From Kluyvera georgiana ATCC 51603 (GTDB lineage: Bacteria; Pseudomonadota; Gammaproteobacteria; Enterobacterales; Enterobacteriaceae), in contig NZ_LXEU01000015.1 of assembly GCF_001654985.1 (NCBI RefSeq), positions 62,001-126,000 of the forward strand: 64,000 bases of DNA. The letters run 5' to 3'. Every line of letters starts with the position of its first letter. The first letter of the stretch is position 1. A program made the position numbers and the translations under genes. Below, piece after piece: positions 9,537 through 19,253 of the stretch. Below the pieces are notes generated by a model, which saw only the letters and a program-made list of their open reading frames with translations, was not told where the DNA came from and ran no database searches.

Positions 9537-10127
9537 TTAGTCGTCCTGGTGTGGGAAAAGGGTGTTATCAATTAAATCGCACAGACAGTTCACCGTAAGC
9601 ATGTGCATTTCCTGAATGCGCGCGCTGCGGTGCGACGGGATGCGAATTTCCACATCCTGCTGGCCCAGTAAACCGGCCAGCTCGCCGCCGTCATAGCCCG
9701 TCAGGGCCACGATGGTCATGTCGCGGGTCACGGCGGCTTCAACCGCTTTCACGATATCGCGGCTGTTGCCGCGCGTAGAGATGGCCAGCAGCACATCGCC
9801 AGCATGACCCAACGCGCGCACCTGCTTGGCATAGATTTCATCATGCAGGCGATCGTTGGCGATTGCCGTTAAGACCACGTTATCGGTATTAAGTGCAATC
9901 GCGGGTAAACCGGGACGCTCAGTTTCATAACGGTTAATCATGCAGGCCGCAAAATGCTGTGCATTGGCCGCGGATGAACCGTTACCACAACAGAGAATTT
10001 TGTTGCCGTTAAGCAGCGATTGTACCAGGGTCATCGCAGCTCGCGAGATAGCGTCCGGGAGCGCTTCCGCCGCGGCGATTTGGGTCTGGATGCTTTCAGT
10101 GAAGCACACTTTGATTCTTTCGAGCAC
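9537..10127 (-). CDS. diaA: DiaA, DnaA initiator-associating protein
   Basis: DiaA is a cytoplasmic SIS-domain protein that forms a tetramer and promotes cooperative binding of DnaA at oriC, ensuring timely initiation. The 196-residue product equals the E. coli length. The SIS domain covers most of it: [16 protein letters not shown] near residues 46-61 and [16 protein letters not shown] near 112-127 are the phosphosugar-fold loops. Its start is 16 bases after yraN, so yraN-diaA-dolP probably form an operon with lpoA. Confidence 0.95.
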   Translation of the reverse strand: MLERIKVCFTESIQTQIAAAEALPDAISRAAMTLVQSLLNGNKILCCGNGSSAANAQHFAACMINRYETERPGLPAIALNTDNVVLTAIANDRLHDEIYAKQVRALGHAGDVLLAISTRGNSRDIVKAVEAAVTRDMTIVALTGYDGGELAGLLGQQDVEIRIPSHRSARIQEMHMLTVNCLCDLIDNTLFPHQDD

Positions 10128-10143
10128 GATATCCCTTTACATT

Positions 10144-10533
10144 CTATAAGCTAAAAGCGTTTTGAAACCATTCGATCTCATTGCCCGTGAAGGCTACCAC
10201 ATCGAAACGGCAATCCACAGTGTCAAAACTCCCATTGTGGCGGGCGAGCCACAAACGGGCAGTCTGTAACAGTTTGTTCTGTTTGCTGCGGGTCACGCTG
10301 GCGGCTGCGCCGCCAAACGTACTGGACGCGCGGTAACGCACTTCAACAAATACCGTCACCGCCCCTTCGCGCATAATCAGATCGATTTCGCCGCCGCGCT
10401 CATGCACGTTGGCGGCGATAAAGCATAGCCCCTGACGCTCCAGCCAGCGACGCGCGCGCAGTTCTGCGGCATCACCGGTCTGTTTCGTGGTTAGCTTGCC
10501 GGGACGATTTGCCCCTGCTGGTATTTGAGCCAT
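10144..10533 (-). CDS. yraN: YraN, UPF0102 endonuclease-fold protein
   Basis: This 129-residue protein belongs to UPF0102, a PD-(D/E)XK nuclease-like family of unproven function found next to RNA and DNA maintenance genes. The nuclease-like core is visible: [10 protein letters not shown] near residue 45 and VFVEVRYR near 59, then [18 protein letters not shown]. The start overlaps the 3' end of lpoA by 43 bases in another frame, suggesting translational coupling. Confidence 0.9.
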   Translation of the reverse strand: MAQIPAGANRPGKLTTKQTGDAAELRARRWLERQGLCFIAANVHERGGEIDLIMREGAVTVFVEVRYRASSTFGGAAASVTRSKQNKLLQTARLWLARHNGSFDTVDCRFDVVAFTGNEIEWFQNAFSL

Positions 10534-12587
10534 GATAACTTCCTGTTAATCACGCAGTCCTGGTTGGCGCTCAGATCGCCGGTATTGCCGTTCAGCTCAA
10601 AGCCCGGTACGCCGCGCATCTGAGAGAAATGATTGGCCAGCGCCCAGGCGTCAACGCCCATCGCGTACAGGCGGGCCAGCGAGTAGTCGTTGTTGACCGC
10701 ACGCAGCGCCTGCTGCATCAGCGCCGGGTTGCTGCCAGCCAGCATCGGGATCTCGCTGTACTGTAAACCTTCCATCTCCAGACGGAAATCCGGGCCAGCG
10801 GTCCCCTGCGCGCTGCGCGAGCTGGCGTACAGCATCGCACCGCTCTGGCTGCCGTTACGCATCGCGATCATCGGCTTGATAAAGGCGATTTCTTCCGGTG
10901 TTGCCAGAATATAGGCGGCATCGACTTTGCTGCTGCCGGTGATTTGCGCATCGGTTGGCGCGGCCGGAATGGTCAGCCCGCCGATGGTGACGCTCTGCGG
11001 CTGCGACTGGGTTGAGGCCACCGGTGTACCCGACAGCGAGATGCCGGAGCCGCCGTTGACGCCGCCGCGCAGTTCAGAGAGTGAACCAAATTTCTGTTGC
11101 AGTACGGTACCGCCGCCCAGTTGACGCCATTCATCGGCAAAGGCCTGAGTGACGCGTTCACCGAGCGCGTTACGTGGCACCAGCAGCAGCGGCGACTGTT
11201 TACCCTGGTCGTGAATGTGGCGTGCGGCGTCGCGAGCTTCATCTTCCGGCGACAGGGCGAAGTAGCAGATATTAGCGCGGCTCGTCACCGACTCCGGCTG
11301 ATTAAGCGCCAGCACGTTGAGTGTCGTGTTGCTTTTCAGCATCTCGTCGACATTGTTTTTCAGCAGCGGGCCGACCACCAGGCTAACGCCGTCCTGCTGC
11401 GCCTGCGCCAGAATCTGGTTTAACGGCTGAGAAGAGGTGTCGTAGATTTTCAGCTCGGCAGAGGGATTCGCCGCCACGCTGGCAACGGCCTGCGGCTGTG
11501 GAGCAGGCGCTGGCGCTGCCGTTGGTGCTGTAGTCGCCTGTTCAGCGGCTTCTTCCGGCTGTGCTGCGGCCTGAACCGGCGCATCGGTGGCCGATGCCTG
11601 TACCGGCGCCTGGGTTTGTGGGCTGGTCAGATCGCTGATTTCAGCCTGTGACGGGCTGACGACGGACGTGGAGGCCGCCTGAGCAACCTGTTCCGGGACG
11701 GCGCTACCGTTAACCGGCGTGGCACCGTTTTTCGCGGCTTCAAAGCCTTGCTGAATGGTGCGGCCAAAGACCGATGCCTGGCCGCTTAACGGCAGCAGCA
11801 GAGCGATTTTATTGACCGATGCCGGTTTGAAGTTCTGCACGTTGGCCAGTTGCGATGGCAGAACCTTCGCGCCCGGGTTCTGTGGATAGCGCGTCTGCCA
11901 GTCTTTGATGCCTGCCTTCAGCATGTCCGGATCGTTACGGTTATCAAACCACATGCGTTGCAGATCCAGCCAGCCTTGCAGATCGTTCTCATCGGCGTTG
12001 ATCACCAGCGCGTTGGCTTGCTGCTGGGTCATGGCGGAGAGCGCTTGCCAGGTGGCGTCGCTGTTCTGTTGTTTTTCCTGCTGGGTGGTCAACAGCGGCG
12101 CCTGAGCAATCAGGGCACGCAGCAGCGTCAGAGAGGGCTTACCCTGCTCGGCGATGATAGTATCCTGCCAGAAGCGAGCCTGGCGAACGCTGTCGAAATC
12201 ATCGGCCTTCAGCGGCTGCAGCAGCGCCTGAGCACCGGCGTAATCTTTCTGCGCAAGCTTGATTTCAACGGCCAGCAGAGACTGTTCCTGACGCTGAACG
12301 GCGTTCAGTTCTTTCGGCAGCTGGTTGTACAGTTCCAGCGCCTGCTGGCTTTTACCTTCTTTCAGCAGTGCACGAATGGCGAGTAATTGCCAGTTGGTCT
12401 TGCTATCATTCGAGCTTTGCTGCATCTGCTGCAGGTAAAAGCCGGAGTCAGCCTGCGTCGCGCCCTGAAGCTGGGCGGCGCTCTGATCGGCAGGTTGCTG
12501 GATTCCACAGCCTGCGAAAATCAGCGCAGCCAGGACAACCGGCAGACAACGCGCGGCTTTCATACGAGAAAATGTTGAGGGTACCAT
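10491..12587 (-). CDS. lpoA: LpoA, outer-membrane lipoprotein activator of PBP1a
   Basis: LpoA spans the periplasm from the outer membrane to stimulate the transpeptidase of penicillin-binding protein 1a (MrcA). The 698-residue product starts at MVPSTFSR, as in E. coli; an in-frame start 21 codons earlier would destroy the signal peptide. The lipobox is LIFAGC with Cys27 lipidated. The N-terminal helical TPR-like domain runs to about residue 255. The C-terminal half resembles periplasmic binding proteins. Between the PBP-fold strands is a low-complexity Ala/Pro/Gln insert (about residues 300-390) containing [20 protein letters not shown]; this region varies between species. lpoA is divergent from rsmI, with starts 62 bases apart. 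Confidence 0.96.
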   Translation of the reverse strand: MVPSTFSRMKAARCLPVVLAALIFAGCGIQQPADQSAAQLQGATQADSGFYLQQMQQSSNDSKTNWQLLAIRALLKEGKSQQALELYNQLPKELNAVQRQEQSLLAVEIKLAQKDYAGAQALLQPLKADDFDSVRQARFWQDTIIAEQGKPSLTLLRALIAQAPLLTTQQEKQQNSDATWQALSAMTQQQANALVINADENDLQGWLDLQRMWFDNRNDPDMLKAGIKDWQTRYPQNPGAKVLPSQLANVQNFKPASVNKIALLLPLSGQASVFGRTIQQGFEAAKNGATPVNGSAVPEQVAQAASTSVVSPSQAEISDLTSPQTQAPVQASATDAPVQAAAQPEEAAEQATTAPTAAPAPAPQPQAVASVAANPSAELKIYDTSSQPLNQILAQAQQDGVSLVVGPLLKNNVDEMLKSNTTLNVLALNQPESVTSRANICYFALSPEDEARDAARHIHDQGKQSPLLLVPRNALGERVTQAFADEWRQLGGGTVLQQKFGSLSELRGGVNGGSGISLSGTPVASTQSQPQSVTIGGLTIPAAPTDAQITGSSKVDAAYILATPEEIAFIKPMIAMRNGSQSGAMLYASSRSAQGTAGPDFRLEMEGLQYSEIPMLAGSNPALMQQALRAVNNDYSLARLYAMGVDAWALANHFSQMRGVPGFELNGNTGDLSANQDCVINRKLSWLKYQQGQIVPAS

Positions 12588-12649
12588 TCTGTATCCAGTG
12601 ATATTTTTTACGCAATGCTCAATATTAAATCGGCAATACGGACGAAACA

Positions 12650-13513
12650 ATGAAACAACACGAATCGGCGGATAATTCTCAAGGCCAACTCTTTATTGTA
12701 CCTACTCCTATCGGAAATTTGGCTGATATTACCCAACGAGCGCTCGAAGTATTGCAAGCTGTTGATTTAATTGCGGCTGAAGACACGCGGCACACCGGTT
12801 TATTGCTGCAACATTTCGCGATTAACGCCCGTTTGTTTGCTTTACACGATCACAATGAGCAACAAAAAGCCGAGACGCTGGTGGCGAAGCTGAAAGAGGG
12901 TCAGAACATTGCGCTGGTTTCTGACGCGGGGACGCCGCTGATCAACGATCCTGGCTATCACCTGGTGCGTACCTGCCGTGAAGCAGGGATTCGCGTCGTG
13001 CCGCTGCCTGGCCCGTGCGCCGCGATTGCCGCGCTCAGCGCCGCCGGTCTGCCGTCCGATCGTTTTTGCTATGAAGGTTTCTTACCGGCGAAGTCCAAAG
13101 GCCGTCGTGACGCGCTGAAGGCGATTGAAGCCGAGCCGCGCACGCTAATTTTCTACGAATCCACCCACCGTCTGCTCGACAGTCTGGAGGATATGGTCGC
13201 CGTATGGGGCGAATCCCGCTACGTGGTGCTGGCGCGCGAGCTGACCAAAACCTGGGAAACCATCCACGGCGCGCCGGTCGGCGAACTGCTGGCGTGGGTC
13301 AAAGAAGATGAAAACCGTCGCAAAGGCGAGATGGTGCTGATTGTCGAAGGCCATAAAGCCCAGGACGACGAACTGCCCGCCGATGCGCTGCGTACGCTGG
13401 CGCTGTTGCAGGCTGAGCTACCGTTGAAGAAAGCGGCGGCGTTAGCGGCGGAGATCCACGGCGTGAAGAAGAATGCGCTGTATAAGTATGCGCTGGAACA
13501 GCAGGGGGAGTAA
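12650..13513 (+). CDS. rsmI: RsmI, 16S rRNA 2'-O-ribose C1402 methyltransferase
   Basis: RsmI methylates the 2'-O of C1402 in the decoding centre of 16S rRNA using SAM. The 287-residue protein shows the tetrapyrrole/RsmI methylase fold: [14 protein letters not shown] at the start, AEDTRHTG near 42, [15 protein letters not shown] near 87-101 and PLPGPCAA near 118. Length and sequence agree with the E. coli protein. It is divergent from lpoA and is followed by a BIME that separates it from gatR. Confidence 0.97.
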   Translation: MKQHESADNSQGQLFIVPTPIGNLADITQRALEVLQAVDLIAAEDTRHTGLLLQHFAINARLFALHDHNEQQKAETLVAKLKEGQNIALVSDAGTPLINDPGYHLVRTCREAGIRVVPLPGPCAAIAALSAAGLPSDRFCYEGFLPAKSKGRRDALKAIEAEPRTLIFYESTHRLLDSLEDMVAVWGESRYVVLARELTKTWETIHGAPVGELLAWVKEDENRRKGEMVLIVEGHKAQDDELPADALRTLALLQAELPLKKAAALAAEIHGVKKNALYKYALEQQGE

Positions 13514-13557
13514 GGTGCCTCTTGTTGCCCACCCAGTGAGTGCTCAATATCCGGTAA

Positions 13558-13640
13558 TGTAGGCCGGATAAGCGAAGCGCCATCCGGCAGAATTCACGCA
13601 AATTGCCGGATGGCGGCGTAAACGCCTTATCAGGCCTACC
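13558..13640. repeat. BIME between convergent rsmI and gatR
   Basis: Two inverted REP units are present: TGTAGGCCGGATAAGCGAAG...CATCCGGCA and TTGCCGGATGGCGGCGTAAA...TATCAGGCCTACC. The pair lies exactly between two converging genes, the junction of the conserved rsmI block with the facultative gat/tag block. Confidence 0.92.
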
Positions 13641-13663
13641 GTTCAGCTCTTTATAGGCATGAC

Positions 13664-14437
13664 TTATACAATCTCTAGTTCGACGCCCGTCTCTGCCAGC
13701 GCAGCGATATCTGACTCGGCAATCTCGCTGTCGGTCATGACGCAATGGATCTTCTCCATTGGCAGCACCTGATTAAACCCGCGGCGGTTAAATTTGGTGG
13801 CGTCCAGAACGGCAATCACTTTGTGTGCCGCGGCAGCCATAACGCTGCTGATCGAATACCCTTCGTTAAAGGTTGTGATGCCGTTGGTCGCATCAATGCC
13901 GTCAGCACCGACAAACATCAGGTCGGCGAAAATGCCCTGTAGCGAGCGCTCGGCGATAGTGCCGTGCATAGAGTGCGTTTTGTGTCGCACCGTGCCGCCA
14001 CAGACGACCAGTGTAATATCTTTGTTATCCGATAACGTAAAGGCCGCTGGCAGACTGTTGGTGATGACGGTGATATTGTTCATATTCACCAGCTCTTCAG
14101 CTATCAGTAGCGTAGTGCTGCCACTGTCGAGAATGATCGTCATCCCTTCCTTGATGAGTGCGGCGGCGGCTTTGGCAATCCGCTTCTTAGGGTCGCTGGC
14201 GAGCTGGTAGCGATCTTCAAGTATCACTTCCTGATTATCGCTTTCGGCCAGATTGCTGCCAGGCCGGGCTGCACCACCGTGAAATCGGGTCAGCAGGCCT
14301 TTTTCTTCCAGCAGACGAAGGTCTGCGCGGATGGTGACTTCAGAAATACCAAAGAGATTCGAAAGGTCTAATACCAGGACGCTACCCTGCGTATTTACCA
14401 TATCGACGATTTTGTTCCTTCGTTCAAATGAATTCAT
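13664..14437 (-). CDS. gatR: GatR, DeoR-family repressor of galactitol genes
   Basis: The 257-residue protein is a DeoR/GlpR-type repressor. The N-terminal winged HTH (about residues 1-57) has SNLFGISEVTIRADLRLLEEKG and LLTRFHGGA, the family signature. The C-terminal sugar-phosphate sensor (ISO-CoT fold) includes DSGSTTLLIAEEL near 103 and FVGADGID near 175. It is the last gene on the gat side, with its own upstream region rich in GAAAG repeats. It probably represses the cluster until a galactitol or tagatose phosphate accumulates. AgaR is a close paralogue, but the gat context decides the name. Confidence 0.88.
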   Translation of the reverse strand: MNSFERRNKIVDMVNTQGSVLVLDLSNLFGISEVTIRADLRLLEEKGLLTRFHGGAARPGSNLAESDNQEVILEDRYQLASDPKKRIAKAAAALIKEGMTIILDSGSTTLLIAEELVNMNNITVITNSLPAAFTLSDNKDITLVVCGGTVRHKTHSMHGTIAERSLQGIFADLMFVGADGIDATNGITTFNEGYSISSVMAAAAHKVIAVLDATKFNRRGFNQVLPMEKIHCVMTDSEIAESDIAALAETGVELEIV

Positions 14438-14458
14438 ATTAATTTGCCTGATAATTAA

Positions 14459-14515
14459 CTGAAGTTAGTTTAAACGAAGGTTAGTGAAAGTTATACGGTA
14501 ATTTTCGAAAGGTAA
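14459..14515 (-). promoter_or_regulatory. Repeated GAAAG-type boxes upstream of gatR
   Basis: Four similar decamers lie in tandem just upstream of the gatR start: CTGAAGTTAG (14459), CGAAGGTTAG (14475), TGAAAGTTAT (14485) and CGAAAGGTAA (14506). The word TGAAAGTTA recurs twice in the gatY/DeoR divergent region. DeoR-family AgaR sites in E. coli are also repeats of a CTTTC/GAAAG core, so these are candidate GatR operators, probably autoregulatory. Confidence 0.5.
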
Positions 14516-14517
14516 TG

Positions 14518-14542
14518 TGAGCCAGCTCTGATTGCTGGCTCA
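14518..14542 (-). terminator. Hairpin after gatD
   Basis: TGAGCCAGC (14518-14526) pairs perfectly with GCTGGCTCA (14534-14542), loop of seven. It lies between the gatD stop and the gatR promoter region. The T run after it on the minus strand is weak (CATTACCTTT), so termination may be partial. Confidence 0.6.
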
Positions 14543-14546
14543 AGCG

Positions 14547-15590
14547 TTATGCCAGTTTCAGCAGAATTTTTCCCTGCATTGGCGCGCCGTTGAGCGCCTG
14601 AACTTCACGAGAAAAACTTTCCGCATCGCCTTGATGCGCAATCAGCGGAGCGAGCTGGATACGCTTCTCAGCCAGCAGTCTGGCTGCCGTTTCCCATTCC
14701 TCGCCCGGCCACGGCGCGGAGTAGTTCATCCAAATGCCAATTAGCGATAGTTCTTTACGCAGGATCTGGCCAAAAGTAGCGGAAGGTAACGTCAGGTCGT
14801 GATGCAGCGTACCGACTAAAGCCAACTGTGCGCGAGGGCCAGCAGCTTCAATTGCAAGCGCAACGGTTTGTGGTGTTCCCGCTGTTTCCAGTACTAAATG
14901 GTCAAACTGAATTCCCTCAAGCGCCGTCTGGATAGCCTTTCCGTCCATCTCCCGGCTATTGAACACGTGTGTTGCGCCCAGTTTTTTGGCCAGCTCCAGT
15001 TTTTGCGGGTTGATGTCGATGGCGGTAACGCTTTTGGCACCCAGCTCTCGGGCGCACTGCAATGCCAGCAGGCCAATCGTCCCTGCACCAATGATAATCA
15101 CGTTTTTCCCCGCGCAGCCCTGCGCCAGGTGGAACGCATGCAGGCCAACGGTAATCGGCTCAATAAACGCGCCGTCATCAATCGACATTTCGCTCGGCAG
15201 ACGGAAAAGGTTCGCTCGTCTGACAACCACGTATTCCGCGTTGCCACCTTCGCTGCGCGAACCGACAAACTGATACTGTTTACACAGTGAGAAGTAGCCG
15301 CGTGCGCACTGCGGACAGTCAAAGCAGGGGAGCAGCGGGACGCAAGCAACAGCATCACCAGGCTGCATATCGGTGACGGCAGGACCGTAGGATTCAACGT
15401 AGCCGCTGAATTCATGTCCCAGCGTTATTGGATAATAGTGCGCACCTTTGGCGAAAATACGTGGGATGTCTGAACCGCAAAGCCCAGAGCAGATAACCTT
15501 GACCAGTACATCGTCATCATTCTTCAGGGTTGGCATCGGGCGTTCTTCAACGCGCACGTCTCCTTCAGCGTGAATCACCACTGATTTCAT
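14547..15590 (-). CDS. gatD: GatD, galactitol-1-phosphate 5-dehydrogenase
   Basis: GatD oxidises galactitol 1-phosphate to D-tagatose 6-phosphate with NAD+. The 347-residue protein is a zinc medium-chain dehydrogenase: the catalytic-zinc Cys lies in SGLCGSD near residue 38 and GHEFSG near 59, the structural-zinc cysteines are in CFDCPQCARGYFSLC near 89-103, and the Rossmann motif IIGAGTIGLLALQ is near 167. The start MKSVVIHAEG matches the E. coli N terminus; the four-codon longer reading lacks support. It follows gatC across a strong small hairpin. Confidence 0.93.
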   Translation of the reverse strand: MKSVVIHAEGDVRVEERPMPTLKNDDDVLVKVICSGLCGSDIPRIFAKGAHYYPITLGHEFSGYVESYGPAVTDMQPGDAVACVPLLPCFDCPQCARGYFSLCKQYQFVGSRSEGGNAEYVVVRRANLFRLPSEMSIDDGAFIEPITVGLHAFHLAQGCAGKNVIIIGAGTIGLLALQCARELGAKSVTAIDINPQKLELAKKLGATHVFNSREMDGKAIQTALEGIQFDHLVLETAGTPQTVALAIEAAGPRAQLALVGTLHHDLTLPSATFGQILRKELSLIGIWMNYSAPWPGEEWETAARLLAEKRIQLAPLIAHQGDAESFSREVQALNGAPMQGKILLKLA

Positions 15591-15612
15591 AACAATCTCC
15601 ATAAAGTGAAAT

Positions 15613-15630
15613 GGGGGGCAAAAGCCCCCC
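15613..15630 (-). other. Perfect G/C hairpin in the gatC-gatD intercistronic gap
   Basis: GGGGGGC (15613-15619), AAAA loop, GCCCCCC (15624-15630): a 7-bp all-GC stem-loop in the short gap between gatC and gatD. No T run follows on the minus strand. It is more likely an mRNA-stabilising or processing structure that sets relative gatC/gatD expression than a terminator. Confidence 0.6.
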
Positions 15631-15635
15631 GGAAG

Positions 15636-17009
15636 TTAAGACACGGTCTGGCTTTGCTGCGCGGCAGCGGCTTTTTCCGTGGCGACAAAGCTACGAGCCC
15701 GGCGCCATGTCAGTACGACACCAAGCAGGTAGATGACACCAATAACCAGGAAACCCACCAGGTTTTGCCAGGTAAACAGTTGGATCAGCAGCCAGGTAAT
15801 AGGTGAACCGCCCTGATCCAGCGAGGCAACCTGGCCACCGGCTTTAAGTGCTCCGGCGTTAGCGGCAAGCTGGGTATGCAGGCCAATAGTTTGGGTGGCA
15901 ATCCACAGCGTGATGCCCATAATGATGACGCCCGATATCAGCGTGCGGAACAGATTGCCCTGATGCACGGCAACGGCCATTGCGACAAAGAAGCCAATGG
16001 TCGCGAGGTCACCGAACGGCAGTACCTGATTACCCGGCACCAGCACGGCAATCAGAATGGTCAGCGGGATAAAAATCAGGCTGGCCGAGACCACGGAGGT
16101 ATGGCCTAACAGCAGCGCAGGGTCGAGGCCGATTAAGAACTCCTGGCCGCCAAATTTTGCTTGTAAGCGTTTACGTGCGTGTTTTGCAATCGGCGTTAAG
16201 CCGTCCATAATCGGCTTGATGACGCGCGGCATCAGCAGCATGACGGCGGCAGTTTTAACGGCTAGCTGTAACACGGCTTTTACGTCGTAACCGGCGAGCA
16301 TGCCGATAACCAGACCCATGATAAAACCGACGGTCACGGGTTCGCCGAATGGACCAAAGCGTTTCTGAACGTCATCGGCGCTAAAGTGAATACGATTAAG
16401 CCCAGGGACTTTATCTATGATGGTGTCCACCAGGACGGCAATGGGGCCAAACCAGGCCGAAGAACCGTGTGGAATAGCGATGCCATCAAGACCAAAGAAG
16501 TCTCGAGTATCTTTGGCAAACCAGTCGCCCAGTTTGTAGACGAAGGCCGCGTGAACCGCCACGCCCAGGATCCCCAGCCAGTACGAGCCTGTCGCCAGAT
16601 GCAGCATGGCGCCGGTAAACGTCATATGCCAGATATTCCAGATATCAACGTTCACCACGCGAGTCATACGGGTGACCAGCATTAGAATATTGACGCCGAT
16701 AGCCACCGGAATAGCGACGAGGGCAATTTGTGATGCCCATGTCATCGGTGAAGACCCCGGCCAACCTACGTCGATCACGTGCAAGTTTATCTGGAACTGT
16801 TCTGCCATCGCTTTTGCGGCAGGGCCGATGGAATCGAGCATCAAACCGATGACCAACCCAATGCCGACAAAGCCAATGCCGATATGCAGGCCGGATTTAA
16901 AGCAGTCCCCGAGCTTCATCCCCAGTAATTTAGAGAAGATGATGATCACCAGCGGCAGCATGACCGTTGGGCCTAAGTCGAGGATATAACGCATTATTTC
17001 GCTAAACAT
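15636..17009 (-). CDS. gatC: GatC, PTS galactitol enzyme IIC permease
   Basis: GatC is the membrane channel of the galactitol phosphotransferase system. The 457-residue protein is very hydrophobic, with about a dozen membrane segments. It starts MFSEIMRYILDLGPTVMLPLVIIIFSK, and GSSAWFGPIAVLVDTII near residue 198 lies in the EIIC galactitol family core. GatA, GatB and GatC are separate polypeptides, as in E. coli. gatB ends four bases upstream of the gatC start. Confidence 0.95.
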   Translation of the reverse strand: MFSEIMRYILDLGPTVMLPLVIIIFSKLLGMKLGDCFKSGLHIGIGFVGIGLVIGLMLDSIGPAAKAMAEQFQINLHVIDVGWPGSSPMTWASQIALVAIPVAIGVNILMLVTRMTRVVNVDIWNIWHMTFTGAMLHLATGSYWLGILGVAVHAAFVYKLGDWFAKDTRDFFGLDGIAIPHGSSAWFGPIAVLVDTIIDKVPGLNRIHFSADDVQKRFGPFGEPVTVGFIMGLVIGMLAGYDVKAVLQLAVKTAAVMLLMPRVIKPIMDGLTPIAKHARKRLQAKFGGQEFLIGLDPALLLGHTSVVSASLIFIPLTILIAVLVPGNQVLPFGDLATIGFFVAMAVAVHQGNLFRTLISGVIIMGITLWIATQTIGLHTQLAANAGALKAGGQVASLDQGGSPITWLLIQLFTWQNLVGFLVIGVIYLLGVVLTWRRARSFVATEKAAAAQQSQTVS

Positions 17010-17013
17010 GCCG

Positions 17014-17298
17014 TTACCCCACGAGGATAGTCAGGATTTTTTGTTGCAGCGCTTCGATTCCCACTCCAGAAACAAATGGCATACCGTGCACAACGGGAAT
17101 ATCGCCAAATGTACGGTCAACGCGGGCGGTGGTGCAGATCAGGTCTGCACCATCCATATAGGTTTCAATTTCGGTGACCCGGCACTGGACGAGATCGAGC
17201 GTGATGTTGTTGGTTTCGCATAATTCTTTAATTTCTTCAGCGGCCATCGTTGAGGTAGCTACGGCACCGCCACAGGCGACAATGACTTTACGTTTCAT
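17014..17298 (-). CDS. gatB: GatB, PTS galactitol enzyme IIB
   Basis: GatB accepts phosphate from GatA and passes it to galactitol during import. The 94-residue protein carries the phosphorylated cysteine at position 9 in [20 protein letters not shown], the IIB(gat/lac)-type P-loop. Length equals the E. coli protein. It sits between gatA and gatC. Confidence 0.95.
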   Translation of the reverse strand: MKRKVIVACGGAVATSTMAAEEIKELCETNNITLDLVQCRVTEIETYMDGADLICTTARVDRTFGDIPVVHGMPFVSGVGIEALQQKILTILVG

Positions 17299-17327
17299 AG
17301 GGTATTCCTTTTATTATCAGTTTATTA

Positions 17328-17792
17328 TCAAGCTTGATTGCACAGCTCAGGCTCGAGGATTGCTTCCCGAAAACACGCTGCGAGCTCACCATCAGGGGTG
17401 CTCAGCAAGGCGTCGAGGACGTTAGGGTTTTGCAGCTCACTAAATAGACGTCGCAGTAACTTCAGCTGCGCCGTCGGGTTTTCTACTATCAGGGCGATAA
17501 TCAACGAGACGCCAATTTCAGCGTCATCATCTGCTTGCTGAAAATGCACCGGCTTGTCCGGGCGAATCAGATAAATAGCGGGCGATCTGGCGTGCATCGC
17601 CTCGCAATGCGGTATAGCAACCGCATGGCGCTCCAGCGCTATCCCGGTTGGGAAAACGGCTTCTCGCTCAAGCAGCGCCTGCGGGTAGCTGTCGTGTACC
17701 ACCCCTTTCGCCAGCATTTCCTCACCAATGTGTGCCAGTGCCTCCTGGCATGTGTTGAATTCAATTCTGGTACGGACAAATAGTTGGCTCAT
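17328..17792 (-). CDS. gatA: GatA, PTS galactitol enzyme IIA
   Basis: GatA takes phosphate from HPr and passes it to GatB. The 154-residue protein is of the fructose/mannitol IIA fold. The phosphorylated histidine is His62 in AVAIPHCEAMHA. The start MSQLFVRT is chosen because AAGGAG lies just upstream and the E. coli protein begins at the same place; the 12-codon longer reading overlaps the end of gatZ. Confidence 0.94.
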   Translation of the reverse strand: MSQLFVRTRIEFNTCQEALAHIGEEMLAKGVVHDSYPQALLEREAVFPTGIALERHAVAIPHCEAMHARSPAIYLIRPDKPVHFQQADDDAEIGVSLIIALIVENPTAQLKLLRRLFSELQNPNVLDALLSTPDGELAACFREAILEPELCNQA

Positions 17793-17806
17793 AGGGGCTC
17801 CTTTTA

Positions 17807-19078
17807 TCAGGCGGCTTCGGCTACGCAACCGAAACGGTATGCGCGCAGAACGTCCTGTATTTTGTCGATGATGAGGTTATGGGGGGTGGCAGTCAGGGTG
17901 CCGGTGGACAGACGCTCAAACTGCATCGGCAGATACTGGCTAATCAGCCCCAGCGGCAGAGATACGCCATCAAGGTTGGTTATCAACTTCTCTACGCTTT
18001 GGCGGATACGCGGATGCGGCCAGTAATAGCGAATACGGTCGGACAGGCTGAAATGGATATCGACCATCGCTTGGCTCCAGGTTGGACGGTAGTACTTTTT
18101 CCAGTAGCCCGGCTCGTTGAGCATGACTTCATCAATCACTTCCAGTACGTGGCTGCGTTGTTCTGGGGAAACCAGCTGAATTTCCATTTGCGCCAGCGCA
18201 AAGATGGCTTCACGCAGGGCGAAGGTGAGAGCGGGGCCCACTTTCAGAATGGCGTAGTGGTCTCGAACCAATGAACGGTATGCCTGACGCGTCTGATAAT
18301 CGGTAGAGTGCGCTTCATAGACCATCGGTGTCTTTCTGACCCAGGCTGACAGCGCTTCGGCGGCATTCGGCTGATAGTGAATAATTTGGGTATGGTCGAA
18401 TTCCACGCCTGGCTGAACCACGATGGCGATAACGCGCTCAAGCGCCCCCTCAAGACCCAATGCCCGGAAGGCTGTTTCGTGGGTTTCCAGCGTCCGCGCA
18501 GCGTCTTCCTCACGTGTCACATGAACGGTGCCGATGGTGCTGGCTTCGCCGCCAGGCACTGGGACCTCGGTGCCGATAACGTAGGTTAGTTGGCGTTTTT
18601 GGTCATCGGTTGCCGTCTCTTCCGCTGCCTGGCAAAGAATGGCCGCGCGCTGGGCAACAATGGCGGGGTCGAGCGGGGTGGGATCGTCCGCGCAGGACAT
18701 GGATGCATCGAGGTGGATTTTGCTAAAACCGGCGGCGACGTAGGCTTTAATCAGGTCGACAGATTTCCCCATCGCCTCAGTGGCGGTTTCGTCCTGCCAG
18801 CAGTTTGGCCCGAGGTGATCGCCGCCGAGGATCAGCCTGTCACGCGGGAAACCCACTTCTTGTGCGATGTTGTGGACGAAGTCGCGGAAATCAGCTGGCT
18901 TCATGCCGGTGTAGCCACCGAACTGATTGACCTGATTAGAGGTGGCTTCAATTAGTACTTTTTGGTCGCTGTGGAGATCGAAACGTAATGCCGCTTCAAT
19001 CACCAGGGGATGTGCGGAACATACGGAACAGATGCCGATGTGCTCGCCTGCTTTGTGTCTGGAAATTATATCTTTCAT
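17807..19078 (-). CDS. gatZ: GatZ, D-tagatose-1,6-bisphosphate aldolase non-catalytic subunit
   Basis: GatZ is the companion subunit needed for full activity and stability of the class II aldolase GatY. The 423-residue protein matches the GatZ/KbaZ family: [17 protein letters not shown] near residue 15, [11 protein letters not shown] near 84, HLDASMSC near 123 and EAHSTDYQT near 268. The start is preceded by GGAGG. Unlike E. coli gatYZ, it is separated from gatY by three tag genes and a terminator, and has its own regulatory region. Confidence 0.94.
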   Translation of the reverse strand: MKDIISRHKAGEHIGICSVCSAHPLVIEAALRFDLHSDQKVLIEATSNQVNQFGGYTGMKPADFRDFVHNIAQEVGFPRDRLILGGDHLGPNCWQDETATEAMGKSVDLIKAYVAAGFSKIHLDASMSCADDPTPLDPAIVAQRAAILCQAAEETATDDQKRQLTYVIGTEVPVPGGEASTIGTVHVTREEDAARTLETHETAFRALGLEGALERVIAIVVQPGVEFDHTQIIHYQPNAAEALSAWVRKTPMVYEAHSTDYQTRQAYRSLVRDHYAILKVGPALTFALREAIFALAQMEIQLVSPEQRSHVLEVIDEVMLNEPGYWKKYYRPTWSQAMVDIHFSLSDRIRYYWPHPRIRQSVEKLITNLDGVSLPLGLISQYLPMQFERLSTGTLTATPHNLIIDKIQDVLRAYRFGCVAEAA

Positions 19079-19098
19079 TTAAAACCTCCGTTTTATTT

Positions 19099-19165
19099 CG
19101 AATATATTCGTTATGTTTTGTTTTTATCGCAAATGCCTTTATTTTGTTTTGTGATCTTTCTCTGA
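19099..19165 (-). promoter_or_regulatory. Candidate gatZ promoter region with palindrome and CRP-like site
   Basis: CGAATATATTCG (19099-19110) is a perfect 12-bp palindrome 21 bases upstream of the gatZ start. TGTGA-TCTTTC-TCTGA (19150-19165) resembles a CRP site, with a good left half and a weaker right half. Because a terminator precedes it, this region probably carries a separate promoter for gatZABCD. Confidence 0.4.
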
Positions 19166-19205
19166 AAAACGGGTGATAACAGGGAAAACAGAGATGTCAG
19201 GCATG

Positions 19206-19239
19206 AAAAAACGCCCTGGCGTTCACGACAGAGCGTTTT
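19206..19239 (-). terminator. Intra-cluster terminator after tagH
   Basis: AAAAACGCCCTG (19206-19217) pairs with CAGAGCGTTTTT (19228-19239), a 12-bp stem with one mismatch, ending in a T run on either strand. It lies 14 bases after the tagH stop and before gatZ, so it should separate the gatY-tag transcript from gatZABCD, at least in part. Confidence 0.8.
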
Positions 19240-19253
19240 TAACATTATGAAAA

